Assembly (NCBI GenBank): GCA_937989585.1
Contig: CALKRW010000048.1
Coordinates: 1-64,000, forward strand
DNA: 64,000 bases
Source: an uncultured Porphyromonadaceae bacterium
Lineage (GTDB): Bacteria; Bacteroidota; Bacteroidia; Bacteroidales; Muribaculaceae
Reading direction: 5' to 3'
Under the pieces are notes generated by a model. The model was not told the DNA's origin and made no database searches. It saw only the letters and a list, made by a program, of their open reading frames with translations. The translations under genes were made by a program, and so were the position numbers. Of this stretch, positions 35,594-44,727 are shown piece after piece. Position 1 is the first letter of the stretch; each line of letters starts with the position of its first letter.

Positions 35594-36694
35594 ATGAAGC
35601 ATTTAAATAAAGTTCTGGCAATTTCCACCCTGTTAATTGCATCAGGCGCACATGCTCAGACTACACAGAAACTCTCTACCGGGAAAAACAACGAATACGG
35701 TCTTACCTACTCTTTGCCCACAACAGCCGTAGACGTGACATTCGAAGTAAGGCACAGGGTATCTGTACCCGGCGAATTCTATAATTATGCCAAACGCTAT
35801 CTTGATATAGACAATGTAATTGTCGAGCCTTCACAAGAGTGTGAGATCATAGGCGTTGTTGTTATTCCTCGCGGAATAGCAAATCCTAATGATCTGTGGC
35901 TTGCCAAATTCAAGAACGGATCCACCGTATCGATGACTCTGACCGACTCGGATATTCCCCTTGCAATCAATCTGGAGGAGGTAACCGAGCCATCCACTCC
36001 CGAATTGCCCAAAGCCATACCTGCAAAGCCTACGCCGCTGGAGACTCCAGAGGCACGTCAGGCTGTTACTCAGGAAATGTCCGCCTCATCATCGTTATCA
36101 CAGAAAGCCCGTCTTGCCGCCCAACGAATTTTCGAACTGCGTGAGAGTCGCAATGAACTTCTAGGCGGTTCGGCCGAAAACATGCCGCCCGACGGCAAAG
36201 CAATGGAACTTGTCTTAGCAAACATAGCAGCTCAGGAAGCGGCGCTGACGGCTATGTTCACTGGTACTGTTTCGGAGTATACTACTGTCAGGACGGTGAC
36301 ATACACTCCTAGAAAAGATGATTTAGAGCCAACGGTTATTGCTCGTCTTTCTCCGAGGGACGGCATCATAGATGCAAACGACCTTAGAGGCGAACCCATC
36401 AAACTCGCCCTTAGCGAAATCATTGAGGGAAAACTACCCGTGAATGAAAAAGGTGTCACCAAGACATTTCCTAAGGGAGGTGTCGCATACACCATACCTG
36501 GTTCGGCAACCGCCACAATTTCGATAGAGGGTCGTACGCTTGCCAGCAAGCCTCTGGAAATCTCCCAGTTCGGTGTGGTTTTCGGTCTTGACCCTGCATT
36601 GTTCAGCGACAAGAAGGCGCCGTCGTTTGTTGAATTCTCCCCTCTGACTGGTTCTATTGTCAGAATAGGAAGCGTTTCCGAACTTGAGAAATAA
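35594..36694 (+). CDS. Exported DUF4831 family protein
   Basis: 366 residues with signal peptide (AHA-Q at about 22). The segment YGLTYSLPTTAVDVTFEV, then PGEFYNYAKRYLDIDNVI, is the DUF4831 hallmark as I know it. Further on, KARLAAQRIFELRESRNELLGGSAENMP is also conserved in the family. Periplasmic or surface protein of unknown role. 41 nt after nnr, 26 nt before the next exported protein; possibly one transcript. Confidence 0.8.
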   Translation: MKHLNKVLAISTLLIASGAHAQTTQKLSTGKNNEYGLTYSLPTTAVDVTFEVRHRVSVPGEFYNYAKRYLDIDNVIVEPSQECEIIGVVVIPRGIANPNDLWLAKFKNGSTVSMTLTDSDIPLAINLEEVTEPSTPELPKAIPAKPTPLETPEARQAVTQEMSASSSLSQKARLAAQRIFELRESRNELLGGSAENMPPDGKAMELVLANIAAQEAALTAMFTGTVSEYTTVRTVTYTPRKDDLEPTVIARLSPRDGIIDANDLRGEPIKLALSEIIEGKLPVNEKGVTKTFPKGGVAYTIPGSATATISIEGRTLASKPLEISQFGVVFGLDPALFSDKKAPSFVEFSPLTGSIVRIGSVSELEK

Positions 36695-36720
36695 AATCTT
36701 TATTACAATATACACAATAC

Positions 36721-37920
36721 ATGAAAAACATTATGCTTGATAGAAAATACATCGTTCTGGCATGCGGAATCATGCCAATATTATCGTTGTATGCCCAGAC
36801 TTCCCAGTCCGGACTTGACGCTATCGGCCAAAGAATGACGCTTGTGAATAATGCAAAAGGCACTGCAGTATACGAAGTTTACATCCCATCGTCATCCGAG
36901 CCTGTCGTATATGATATAAGAATGTCTTCTTCTGTAAGCGAGAATGACACACTTTGTCCGGTAGATTATCTGATAGACTGGACACTTCACCATGACAGTA
37001 ACGAGTCTAAAGGTTTCTCTGCCTACTACAGTGGCAATCATTACCGTTTCCGTAACAATCGTCTTAATGAATATCATTATGTTGCCGATCCTGTACCGTT
37101 CAATATCGGCAGATACAAAGGCGTACAGATGACGGCTCAGTTTGTCGACCTGCTTCCGCAAATAATTGGAAAGAAACTGAGCGATATGGTGTCAGATTCA
37201 ACCTATGTATACAAGATAACTAATTCCACGGATCACAGCGTCCGTATTGAGGGAGTCCGCCGCGTGAAAGGCTATGATGCTCTTGAATACACCTATGTGG
37301 TTGATACCGTTTCGGCTCTGCCTATATCAGTGGATATAGTATATAATCCTGCTCAGATTTCGGAGCAGACAATGAGTGTCAGATTTAAGTGGGATGCCGG
37401 AGGATTCGTTGAGGTAAACGAAAGTGAATTGTTGAGACTATATCCGGAAGTCTTCGATAAATTTCGCACTGACAACTTCCGGGTAGACAAACTGCCCGGC
37501 ACATTACTGCCTGGCTTCAGCCTGCCGACCTCAACACGCGAGCGTTATTCGCGCAACCGCGGGGATAATTTCAAGGCCCCTACCCTGCTTGCATTTATGG
37601 ATCAGAAATCTGGAATGCCAGAGACCATCGTTGCCAAGATCAGGAAGGCGGTAGGACAGTTGCCATTCATGACCGATGTCATCTATATTTTCGGAGACAA
37701 CGACACAGACGGCGCCGAATCTGTTGTAGGACAGATTCTCCCGGGCGAATATATCCTGATGAGCGGACGCTCCCTTTTTCGGGATCTGGGCGTAACCGAC
37801 TCACCGACATTGGTTTTCTGCTCGCCCGACAAAGCGACAATCAGTTCAGTTCATATCGGCGATTCCGCAGATTTGAACGACATAATAACGCAAAATCTCA
37901 TTCTTGCAGGTCAAAAATAA
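36721..37920 (+). CDS. Exported protein with a thioredoxin-like C-terminus lacking CxxC
   Basis: Not assigned to a family. 399 residues with a signal peptide (YAQ at about 25). The first 250 residues are beta-rich (WTLHHDSNESKGFSAYYSG). Residues from about 280 (APTLLAFMDQKSGMPETIVAKI ... SPTLVFCSPDKATISSVHIG) follow the strand-helix order of a thioredoxin fold with the cis-Pro-like SPTLV, but the usual CxxC is replaced by QKSGMP. Perhaps a redox-inactive scaffold. No terminator is visible before tpx. Confidence 0.6.
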   Translation: MKNIMLDRKYIVLACGIMPILSLYAQTSQSGLDAIGQRMTLVNNAKGTAVYEVYIPSSSEPVVYDIRMSSSVSENDTLCPVDYLIDWTLHHDSNESKGFSAYYSGNHYRFRNNRLNEYHYVADPVPFNIGRYKGVQMTAQFVDLLPQIIGKKLSDMVSDSTYVYKITNSTDHSVRIEGVRRVKGYDALEYTYVVDTVSALPISVDIVYNPAQISEQTMSVRFKWDAGGFVEVNESELLRLYPEVFDKFRTDNFRVDKLPGTLLPGFSLPTSTRERYSRNRGDNFKAPTLLAFMDQKSGMPETIVAKIRKAVGQLPFMTDVIYIFGDNDTDGAESVVGQILPGEYILMSGRSLFRDLGVTDSPTLVFCSPDKATISSVHIGDSADLNDIITQNLILAGQK

Positions 37921-37990
37921 AAAAATCTCAATGCATTTGAACCATAATGGCGCCTTTTTGTTGTAAAATTAAAATATAAAGGCACACATT

Positions 37991-38491
37991 ATGAATACAA
38001 TCTATTTCAAAGGTATCCCCTGTCACACCTACGGCTCATTACCTGCTGTCGGTGAAAAAGCCCATTGTTTCCATCTTGTATCCAAAGCTCTGTCTGACAT
38101 AACCTGCCATCAGTTCAAGGGTCGTCGGGTAGTGTTGAATGTCTTTCCAAGTCTTGATACCCCGGTATGCGCAGCGTCTGTACGCCGGTTTAATGTTGAG
38201 GCCGCGAAACTCGAGAATACTTCGGTAATTTGTGTTTCGATGGATCTGCCTTTTGCAGCACAACGTTTCTGCACACTCGAGGGTATTGAAAATGTAATTG
38301 CCGCATCGGCATTCCGTTCGCCCATGTTCGCTCAAAAATATGGCCTTCTAATTGTTGACGGTCCTTTGGCAGGGCTGCTTGCGCGTGCCGTCATCATTCT
38401 TGACGAGAACCTTAAAGTGACTTACTGTCAACTGGTGAATGAAATATCCGACGAGCCTGATTACGAAGATGTTCTGGCTCACCTGAAGTAA
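37991..38491 (+). CDS. tpx: Thiol peroxidase (2-Cys peroxiredoxin)
   Basis: Reduces hydroperoxides using thioredoxin. 166 residues with peroxidatic Cys60 in FPSLDTPVCAASVRRF and resolving Cys94 in LPFAAQRFCTLEGIENV, the spacing of E. coli Tpx. Full length. Followed by a terminator hairpin 60 nt on. Confidence 0.95.
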   Translation: MNTIYFKGIPCHTYGSLPAVGEKAHCFHLVSKALSDITCHQFKGRRVVLNVFPSLDTPVCAASVRRFNVEAAKLENTSVICVSMDLPFAAQRFCTLEGIENVIAASAFRSPMFAQKYGLLIVDGPLAGLLARAVIILDENLKVTYCQLVNEISDEPDYEDVLAHLK

Positions 38492-38551
38492 TCCTAAAGT
38501 CATTGGGAAATAATACAATTCCTGTTAATAACATAGCCATTCCATAATTTA

Positions 38552-38584
38552 GGCGATAACATATATGTTGTCGCCATTTTTTAT
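38552..38584 (+). terminator. Terminator after tpx
   Basis: GGCGATAACAT pairs with ATGTTGTCGCC (one G-U), followed by ATTTTTTATG. Confidence 0.7.
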
Positions 38585-38684
38585 GTGTAATATATTCTTG
38601 CAAACACACAAGATGCTTAATAATCTCTTTCACCAACTTTTACCCTAAAAAATTAATTGGGAATTAAAAATTTTTTATAATTTA

Positions 38685-39076
38685 CTTGCTAGAATGAGAA
38701 AATTTACTTTACTTTGCAACATATTGTTGCGGCAGGAATAAAGTATGCTTCAAAAACTTCCTCCGGAGCAAATTTAAATTATATTCTTATTCAGTAATCT
38801 TTATAAAAATTTTGTGTATCATTTCTCGGTATAAATTCCGAGAGAAAACATTCCAACCTAATTCTCACCGTTAAAGGTCACACTAAAAAATTATTTATTA
38901 TCCTTTTTATTTGCACCAAAGGACTGTTTGTGAAAGTATCCCTCACCAGAACGTCGTACACAAATTTTCAAATTCAGTAAGATTAATATAATCTCTTATA
39001 TACACTTATATACACTCTCTGATTAACACAAAACCGTGCGGCGGCCCATCTGTCTGACAGGCCGCCGTTTTTATAT
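38685..39076 (+). ncRNA. Candidate promoter-to-terminator unit without a gene
   Basis: A possible promoter (CTTG at 38685-38688, 21 nt, TTTACTTTG ending 38716; the TA-TTTG gap is one base short of consensus) is followed after about 320 nt by a strong terminator (39039-39067 plus T-run). Between them no ORF of note is seen; one stable hairpin (TCTCGG/CCGAGA, 38824-38843) is present. It could encode a small RNA or be an untranslated relic. Neither neighbouring gene explains the second plus-strand terminator, because tpx has its own. Confidence 0.3.
39039..39076 (+). terminator. Strong intrinsic terminator with no gene upstream
   Basis: CGGCGGCC pairs perfectly with GGCCGCCG, followed by TTTTTATATTT on the plus strand. 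It faces the 3' end of the convergent TonB-type receptor gene. Confidence 0.7.
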
Positions 39077-39123
39077 TTATAGCATATAACCAATATGGTT
39101 CTAATCATACATTGTCGATCAGG

Positions 39124-41172
39124 TTATCTGCCTGTACCGAAGCGAGACGTGTTAATATCAGCATCCTTAGGCTTAAATCCGTTGAATCGCCAGATGAATG
39201 TCATTTTGAGATTGCGGGACATATCACGGACTTTCATCCGATAGTCTTGGCCGGCATGTTTGATAGTCATCACAGGCGACCATCTGTTGAATATATCATC
39301 GGCTTTCAGATCCAGTTCACAGCAACGTTTCTTTCCGAACTGCCACTTGATTCCGGCATCGACTTTCCATATATCCGAAAGGTCGGCTATCCCTTGCAGT
39401 GACGGTGATATGTAACTGAAATCAACTGTCAATGATACAGGACAATTCTGACTGAACTTAAAAGAGTTCGTCAGCGACCCGTAGAAAACCCATCTGCTGC
39501 TGTCAAAACTTATGTCATGGAAATTATCAGCCTTAGCACGCCTGTTCATCACGTTGGCGGTGGCTGTGGCGTTCCAGATGTAACTGACACCGAAAGGTGC
39601 GTAGAGATTAAGCCCTACCACACGTTCATAGTTCATGTTGATGGTCTGATAAATGAGATTGAGAGCATCAGGAGACTGGTAAGGCAACTGTACCGTTGCT
39701 TTGTCGCCATATTGAAAATAGAGCGTCGCCATATATTTCTGACTCAGAATGTAGTTGAACTGTGCATCGTATTGGATATATGGCTGTAATTCCGGATTAC
39801 CGATTACAGTCGAGTAGTCATTGATGTGACTTGTGCCGCCATGAAGTTCCCAATATGAAGGATAAATTCGTTGGGTACTGAGATTGAGTTGGAATATGCT
39901 TTTCGGTGTCTTGTAATAAGTTGCTCCGAGTTGAGGAATGAAATTCCAGTTATGCTGATATTTATTGTGATAATACTCACCCTTTGCCGAGACGTTGAAC
40001 GATAGACCCCAGTCAAATGACCGCTGTGTACCGACATATAAACTCGCCACATCCTCGTTGAGAATGTCATCGAAATTCGGATTGTCAGATAAGACACCAT
40101 AGTTTTGTGAACTGTGGTCTTTTGAAAGTTGATATTCCACACCATAGTTCAGTTGCCATTTACCTAACTGATGCTGTTGGTCAACATATACATGCCAGCG
40201 GTCTATCGCCTGACGGTTTTCTGAGCCGAGCAGATACTCAGCATCCTTAAACAATGACTGTGAACGGTTTTCGGAATAGCGGGTGTAGTCACCGCCGACA
40301 GTCATACCGAATGGTGCTATGTAGCGCAGGGCAATATTATGATAATTGACCGGCGACAACATGTTGTAGGCATTTGTATAGTTGCCCAACGTCCCGGATG
40401 AGAGTCCCCAACTCTTTGAGTCGGAGATTATCTGACCGTTGTAAGTGAGTTTGAGCGTTTTCCATGATGCAGAGGCAAATATGGTATTGCTCCAGTCCTG
40501 CCCGATGCGGCGCATATCGTCCTCAATCATAGTCCGTTTACCATCATAAAGGTGGTTCGACCTTGTTTCCTCGCGGCTCCACGATTTACTACGCGTTAGA
40601 CCATAGTTTAAGTCAAAAGTCCAGTCCTTTATGGCGTATGTGGCTGCAAGCACACCGCCGTACGAACCATAGTGAGCCTGATTGTATCCGGCTCTGACCT
40701 GTCCCTGCAGACCGTCGAGAGGTGTCGGCGTTTTCAGAACCACGTTGATTACGGCACCGTTGACATGATACTTCGCCGGAGGGGAATACATAATCTCCAC
40801 ATTTTTCAGCCTGTCAACCGGAGTGGTATAGAGTAGTTGATAAAGATTCTGGAGCGGCATATTGGTAAGTTCACCATTGAGAATAATAGTGACATTTGAG
40901 GCGCCTGTGAGCCATATCATGCCATTGTTATTCGTGACCCCGGGCATATAGCCAAGAGCCTCAAGAATATTGTTAACAGGTTTGTCCCTGACTATTCCGG
41001 GGAGGTCAACTACCATAATTCCGTCCTCGCCCCGAACCTGTGGCTTTTCTCCTTCGACGACAACCTCATTGAGTTGTTTTGAGTATAAGGTGTCAGACGA
41101 TTCCGTCTGAGCCCATACACACAAAGCACAGAGTAATGTGATAATGAATGTAGTTACTTGTTTCATATACAT
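39124..41172 (-). CDS. TonB-dependent receptor-like outer membrane protein
   Basis: 682 residues with signal peptide (VWAQ at about 22). A plug domain follows (KQLNEVVVEGEKPQ; the NILEALGYMPGV segment; VEIMYSPPAKYHVNGAVINVVL at about 150), then a long beta-barrel to the C-terminus. It lacks the N-terminal carboxypeptidase-like domain and SusD partner of polysaccharide loci, and resembles the OMP_b-brl_3 group of TonB receptors. Divergent from a two-component pair; the gap has regulator-type repeats, so it is probably their target. ATGs at 41172 and 41166 are both possible. Confidence 0.82.
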   Translation of the reverse strand: MYMKQVTTFIITLLCALCVWAQTESSDTLYSKQLNEVVVEGEKPQVRGEDGIMVVDLPGIVRDKPVNNILEALGYMPGVTNNNGMIWLTGASNVTIILNGELTNMPLQNLYQLLYTTPVDRLKNVEIMYSPPAKYHVNGAVINVVLKTPTPLDGLQGQVRAGYNQAHYGSYGGVLAATYAIKDWTFDLNYGLTRSKSWSREETRSNHLYDGKRTMIEDDMRRIGQDWSNTIFASASWKTLKLTYNGQIISDSKSWGLSSGTLGNYTNAYNMLSPVNYHNIALRYIAPFGMTVGGDYTRYSENRSQSLFKDAEYLLGSENRQAIDRWHVYVDQQHQLGKWQLNYGVEYQLSKDHSSQNYGVLSDNPNFDDILNEDVASLYVGTQRSFDWGLSFNVSAKGEYYHNKYQHNWNFIPQLGATYYKTPKSIFQLNLSTQRIYPSYWELHGGTSHINDYSTVIGNPELQPYIQYDAQFNYILSQKYMATLYFQYGDKATVQLPYQSPDALNLIYQTINMNYERVVGLNLYAPFGVSYIWNATATANVMNRRAKADNFHDISFDSSRWVFYGSLTNSFKFSQNCPVSLTVDFSYISPSLQGIADLSDIWKVDAGIKWQFGKKRCCELDLKADDIFNRWSPVMTIKHAGQDYRMKVRDMSRNLKMTFIWRFNGFKPKDADINTSRFGTGR

Positions 41173-41211
41173 GTATTTTTATTTGGTTTCTGACGCAAAA
41201 TTACCTCGACC

Positions 41212-41229
41212 TAGATGACATATCATCTA
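41212..41229. promoter_or_regulatory. Palindromic operator candidate
   Basis: TAGATGA-CATA-TCATCTA, a perfect 7+7 inverted repeat in the divergent gap, closer to the TonB-type gene (start 41172). Confidence 0.5.
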
Positions 41230-41235
41230 AATCGA

Positions 41236-41275
41236 CCTTATTTAGTCTTAAATGCACCCTTATTTAGTCTTAAAT
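41236..41275 (+). promoter_or_regulatory. Two 18-bp direct repeats, response-regulator operator candidate
   Basis: CCTTATTTAGTCTTAAAT occurs exactly twice, at 41236-41253 and 41258-41275, start-to-start 22 bp (two helical turns). Each copy holds two TTA-type half sites 10 bp apart, the arrangement OmpR-family regulators use. Located 50 nt before the sensor kinase gene. Confidence 0.7.
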
Positions 41276-41324
41276 CGAAGACCACCTAATAGATTGTATG
41301 ACGGATTATCAGTAAATTTGCGAT

Positions 41325-42749
41325 ATGAAACGCTTTAAGACAATATCGACCTCGTTTATCATTGTCATTGCAGTTATTTTCGGCTGCAATGTCTATTATC
41401 TCATATCCCTTTACAATTCGATAAGAGCCAATGTTGAGCGGGATGTGATGACGGCTTTGGCTGATGCCGATATAGATGACATGTGGGAGCGTGCGGACAG
41501 GGCAAATAAAGCGGCTGCCGAAGCACGCAAAAGGTATGTTGAAAACGGGGACTCAATTATAGAAGGTCATGGACAGGTTTCCGGTGTAAAAGATGAGGAT
41601 GGCAACTTTGTGACGACTGCCGAAAACTGCAAAGGTGAATCACGCATAAACAAGACTCCCTTACGCCGCGATCGGTCATATACCAATCAGATGGTCAACG
41701 ATATGAGTCGACAGATGCATCAAAATATGGACCCCTTTGTAGACTTTAATGTGGCCATTATGGACAGTATAGTGCTTGAGCGTCTCGCAGACCGCCACAT
41801 ATATCCGGATTTTGTAGCCGTAGAGATTATTAACTCAAAAGAGGAACTTATCAGAGGTAATAGCCATATTCCTGAGAACCGTGCCGGATATGATGCTTTT
41901 TCGTTATGCTTTAATCCGGAATCTGATATGTATTATCGCGCATACATGACACCTCTGACACGTCATATACTGTCACAGATGCTTGGTGTCATTGTTACGG
42001 TCTTTCTTCTGATGCTATCGTTTACTCTGGCATTCTGGTACCTGTTCAGGACAGTATCAAAAATGAGAACAATCGAGGAAATGAAAGATGATTTTGTCAG
42101 CAATATGACACATGAACTGAAAACGCCAATCGCCATCGCTTATTCAGCTAACGATGCTTTGCTCAATTATGACACCGACAATGACTCTAGGAAAAAAGTG
42201 ACATATCTGAATATTGCCAATAAACAGTTGAAACGGCTCGGCGAACTGGTAGAGAATATCCTGGCCATGAGTATGGAGAGGCGAAAAACCATGAAACTAA
42301 AACCGGAGAAAGTTCTATTGCGGACTTTTGTTGAGGAAATTGCAGCAGCCCAGCGTATGAGAGGCGAAAAGGAGATAGCAATCACTGTAGATGTAGACAC
42401 GGATGTTTCGGTAGAGGCAGATAAAGCACATCTCTCAAACATATTGAACAACCTGATTGACAACGCGATCAAATACTCCGGCGACAGCGTTGAGATAAGC
42501 ATATCCGGCAATGAGAGAGAAATCTCTGTCTCAGACAACGGCATTGGCATACCGGCCAAGTCGCTGCCGTATTTGTTTAACAAGTTCTATCGTGTGCCAC
42601 ATGGCAACCGGCAGGATGTCAGAGGTTATGGCATAGGCTTATACTACGTCAGGAGCATACTTGACAAAATGGGATGGAGCATTGATGTCAGGAGCAAAGA
42701 AAAAGAAGGCTCGGTATTCACAATCAGAATCAGCAACGATGAGCAATAA
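41325..42749 (+). CDS. Sensor histidine kinase
   Basis: A 474-residue membrane kinase. Helix 1 at about 10-30, a periplasmic sensor of about 185 residues (no known domain), helix 2 at about 217-241, then the dimerisation/phosphoacceptor helix with H263 (SNMTHELKTPIA). The HATPase domain has N-box NNLIDNAIKYS, DNGIGIP and GYGIGLYYVRSI. Lacks a HAMP domain. Overlaps the response regulator start by 11 nt, so the two are cotranslated. Confidence 0.92.
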   Translation: MKRFKTISTSFIIVIAVIFGCNVYYLISLYNSIRANVERDVMTALADADIDDMWERADRANKAAAEARKRYVENGDSIIEGHGQVSGVKDEDGNFVTTAENCKGESRINKTPLRRDRSYTNQMVNDMSRQMHQNMDPFVDFNVAIMDSIVLERLADRHIYPDFVAVEIINSKEELIRGNSHIPENRAGYDAFSLCFNPESDMYYRAYMTPLTRHILSQMLGVIVTVFLLMLSFTLAFWYLFRTVSKMRTIEEMKDDFVSNMTHELKTPIAIAYSANDALLNYDTDNDSRKKVTYLNIANKQLKRLGELVENILAMSMERRKTMKLKPEKVLLRTFVEEIAAAQRMRGEKEIAITVDVDTDVSVEADKAHLSNILNNLIDNAIKYSGDSVEISISGNEREISVSDNGIGIPAKSLPYLFNKFYRVPHGNRQDVRGYGIGLYYVRSILDKMGWSIDVRSKEKEGSVFTIRISNDEQ

Positions 42750-43467
42750 GATACTGTTTATAGAGGATGAGGCAGATCTCACCCTGATTGTCGCCGACAC
42801 ACTGCGCGGACAGGGATACGAGGTCATCACGGCTGCTGACGGCGTAGCGGGGCTTGACAGATTCAGGTCCGAGGGCGCGGATGTTGTCGTTGCCGATGTC
42901 ATGATGCCTAAGATGGATGGCTTTACTATGGCGAAGGAGATACGAAAGTTATCACCGACAGTACCACTGCTCTTCCTAACTGCAAAAAGCACAATTGATG
43001 ATGTTGAGGAAGGATTTGAAATCGGGGCCAACGACTATCTCAAAAAGCCCTTTGAACTCCGCGAACTTATAGTGAGAGTAAGGGCCCTGATAAGAAGATA
43101 TAGCAACAACCGTACCGATGATATACGGTTCGCGATAGGTGCATATACATTTAATGTGACTACACAGACTCTGGCATTTGACGGCAAAGAAACAGAACTG
43201 TCTCACTTTGAGGCAAAGATACTTGAAAGGCTGGCCACAAACATAGGGAGGACCGTGGATGCCTCGGAACTGATGATTGCCGTGTGGCAGCGTGACGAAC
43301 CATGCAACCGCAATTCTCTCCACGGATATATTCACAAACTCCGCAGGGTATTAAGCAAAGACCCTTCAATCTCAATAATAAATCAACGCGGTTTCGGGTA
43401 TATGCTGACAATATGCAACCGGCGGAAGGCGCAAAACGCCGTTCCGAATAGTCGAAGCGGCGTTTAG
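42739..43467 (+). CDS. OmpR-family response regulator
   Basis: 242 residues: a receiver domain with phosphoacceptor D53 (VVADVMMPKMDGF), acidic pocket ED at 9-11 and the K of YLKKPFE, then a winged-helix DNA-binding domain (LSHFEAKILERLA; NSLHGYIHKLRRVL; the RGFGYML end). I use ATG 42739 (MSNKILFIEDE), since receivers start there; the frame is open upstream inside the kinase gene. Probably controls the divergent TonB-type receptor and its own operon. Confidence 0.92.
   Translation: MSNKILFIEDEADLTLIVADTLRGQGYEVITAADGVAGLDRFRSEGADVVVADVMMPKMDGFTMAKEIRKLSPTVPLLFLTAKSTIDDVEEGFEIGANDYLKKPFELRELIVRVRALIRRYSNNRTDDIRFAIGAYTFNVTTQTLAFDGKETELSHFEAKILERLATNIGRTVDASELMIAVWQRDEPCNRNSLHGYIHKLRRVLSKDPSISIINQRGFGYMLTICNRRKAQNAVPNSRSGV
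43435..43464 (-). terminator. Hairpin inside the 3' end of the regulator gene
   Basis: AACGCCG pairs with CGGCGTT; on the minus strand TTTTGCG continues the stem. It overlaps the last codons of the response regulator and would serve the convergent winged-helix gene ending at 43491. Confidence 0.45.
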
Positions 43468-43490
43468 ATGAGGTATGATGATGTAATAAA

Positions 43491-43772
43491 TCAGAAGTTG
43501 ATGTAGGTGCGGAGGGCTTCGACATAGGACTCGAAGGCTTTGCGGCCAAGGTCGGTTACTTTGCAGACTGTGCGCATGCGGCGCCCTTGGAAGCCTTTGT
43601 TTACGGTGATGTAACCGGCGTTGGAAAGTTTGTCGAGTTGAACGCTGAGATTGCCGGCTGTAGATTCGGTTTTCTCCTTGAGATAGACGAAATCGGCTTC
43701 CTCGACATTCATCAGAATGGACATCACCGCCAATCTGAGTTGCGAATGTAGCAGCGGGTCCAGTTCTTTCAT
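43491..43772 (-). CDS. Winged-helix transcriptional regulator
   Basis: A 93-residue DNA-binding protein of the MarR/ArsR-like HTH_34 type: LLHSQLRLAVMSILM, FVYLKEKTESTAGNLSVQLDK (recognition helix), AGYITVNKGFQGRRMRTVCKVT (wing). No metal-binding cysteine pair. Its start overlaps the membrane protein gene by 4 nt. Two copies of a 15-bp palindrome in the upstream promoter region are the likely operators, giving autoregulation. Confidence 0.88.
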   Translation of the reverse strand: MKELDPLLHSQLRLAVMSILMNVEEADFVYLKEKTESTAGNLSVQLDKLSNAGYITVNKGFQGRRMRTVCKVTDLGRKAFESYVEALRTYINF

Positions 43773-44389
43773 TGTCTGCGGGCTTTTCGGTTAAGTACTA
43801 TTCCTGGAACAATCATCATGCATGCAAACGCCACCATATATAAAGGTAGGAACCAGTAAACATACAGAGGGATACTACTAACAAGGCAGCAGGATGTGAA
43901 AGCACCAATAATGATTCCACAGGCTCCTCCAAAAACAAGGGATTTTTCTTTAACGACGATACCCTGGATAATCTCAGCGAACGGCACAATAATAAGTGCG
44001 AAGATGAACATTGCCGACCATGCACATATACCGGCAAAATTAAAGCCTATGCATATAACAGTAATCCCAAGGGCTATAATTCCTACCGAAGTCCAGATCT
44101 GTGAGGATATCTTATCTGAATAGGTCTTCACTCCGTTACGCTGTTGCGATTTATTAGACATTTTTACCGTCAATGGACAACCGATAATCGGAATCAGGAA
44201 CCACAGCCAGTTCCACAAACCATTCTGTGTAAGCACGAGCATCAGCCAGACCAGACCTGCGACCAAAACCGTCAGCCAGCCCCACATCAGCATAATGTTG
44301 CCATCGCCGATATAACGTTCTTTGGTTCGAGAGATCATCTCGGTGATAATTGTGATGCTCTCCTGCTCAGTAATTCTTTTCTCTTCCAT
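43769..44389 (-). CDS. Multi-pass membrane protein paired with the regulator
   Basis: 206 residues with a short cytosolic N-terminus and about six hydrophobic helices (for example WLTVLVAGLVWLMLVL, GIIALGITVICIGF, AMFIFALIIVPFAEI, YMVAFACMMIVPGIVL). No known family. Such membrane protein + winged-helix pairs are common in Bacteroidetes and may link membrane state to regulation; this is inference. Confidence 0.75.
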   Translation of the reverse strand: MEEKRITEQESITIITEMISRTKERYIGDGNIMLMWGWLTVLVAGLVWLMLVLTQNGLWNWLWFLIPIIGCPLTVKMSNKSQQRNGVKTYSDKISSQIWTSVGIIALGITVICIGFNFAGICAWSAMFIFALIIVPFAEIIQGIVVKEKSLVFGGACGIIIGAFTSCCLVSSIPLYVYWFLPLYMVAFACMMIVPGIVLNRKARRQ

Positions 44390-44415
44390 TTTTAGATTTT
44401 TTAGTTCGTAAATTA

Positions 44416-44430
44416 GTTTATATCATAAAC
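44416..44430. promoter_or_regulatory. Operator candidate O1 (5' leader)
   Basis: GTTTATATCATAAAC, a GTTTA/TAAAC palindrome, 27 nt upstream of the membrane protein ATG. Confidence 0.6.
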
Positions 44431-44480
44431 CATATTTTGCTGAAAAAAGCGGCACTCGCGATTACCGCCTGATTCGAAGG

Positions 44481-44511
44481 CAAAGGTAATACGGTTTACA
44501 TCATAAACAAA
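44481..44511 (-). promoter_or_regulatory. Promoter of the membrane protein/regulator operon
   Basis: Minus-strand TTTG (44511-44508), 19-nt spacer, TACCTTTG (44488-44481). The spacer contains the second palindrome. The rest of the 338-bp divergent gap is AT-rich, with a partial match to the operator (ATATCATAAA) near 44670 on the side of the Fe-S protein gene. Confidence 0.7.
44494..44508. promoter_or_regulatory. Operator candidate O2 (inside promoter spacer)
   Basis: GTTTACATCATAAAC differs from O1 at one base and occupies the spacer between the -33 and -7 elements, a position where bound protein would block RNA polymerase. Confidence 0.65.
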
Positions 44512-44727
44512 ATTATAATCCAAACTTTAAATTTTATTAACATAAATGATTTTAAAGTAAACTGAACAGATGTCAATATTCCGGTAGGATTTGTCCTTTT
44601 TACAGAAATACATATTTTAATGGTTATTAAATTGTTAAAAGATGTGTTTTTGTGAATCCAAAGTTATCCATATCATAAAATTTATGTAATTTAGCGACGT
44701 AATAACCAATCATTTATAAAAGATTAC

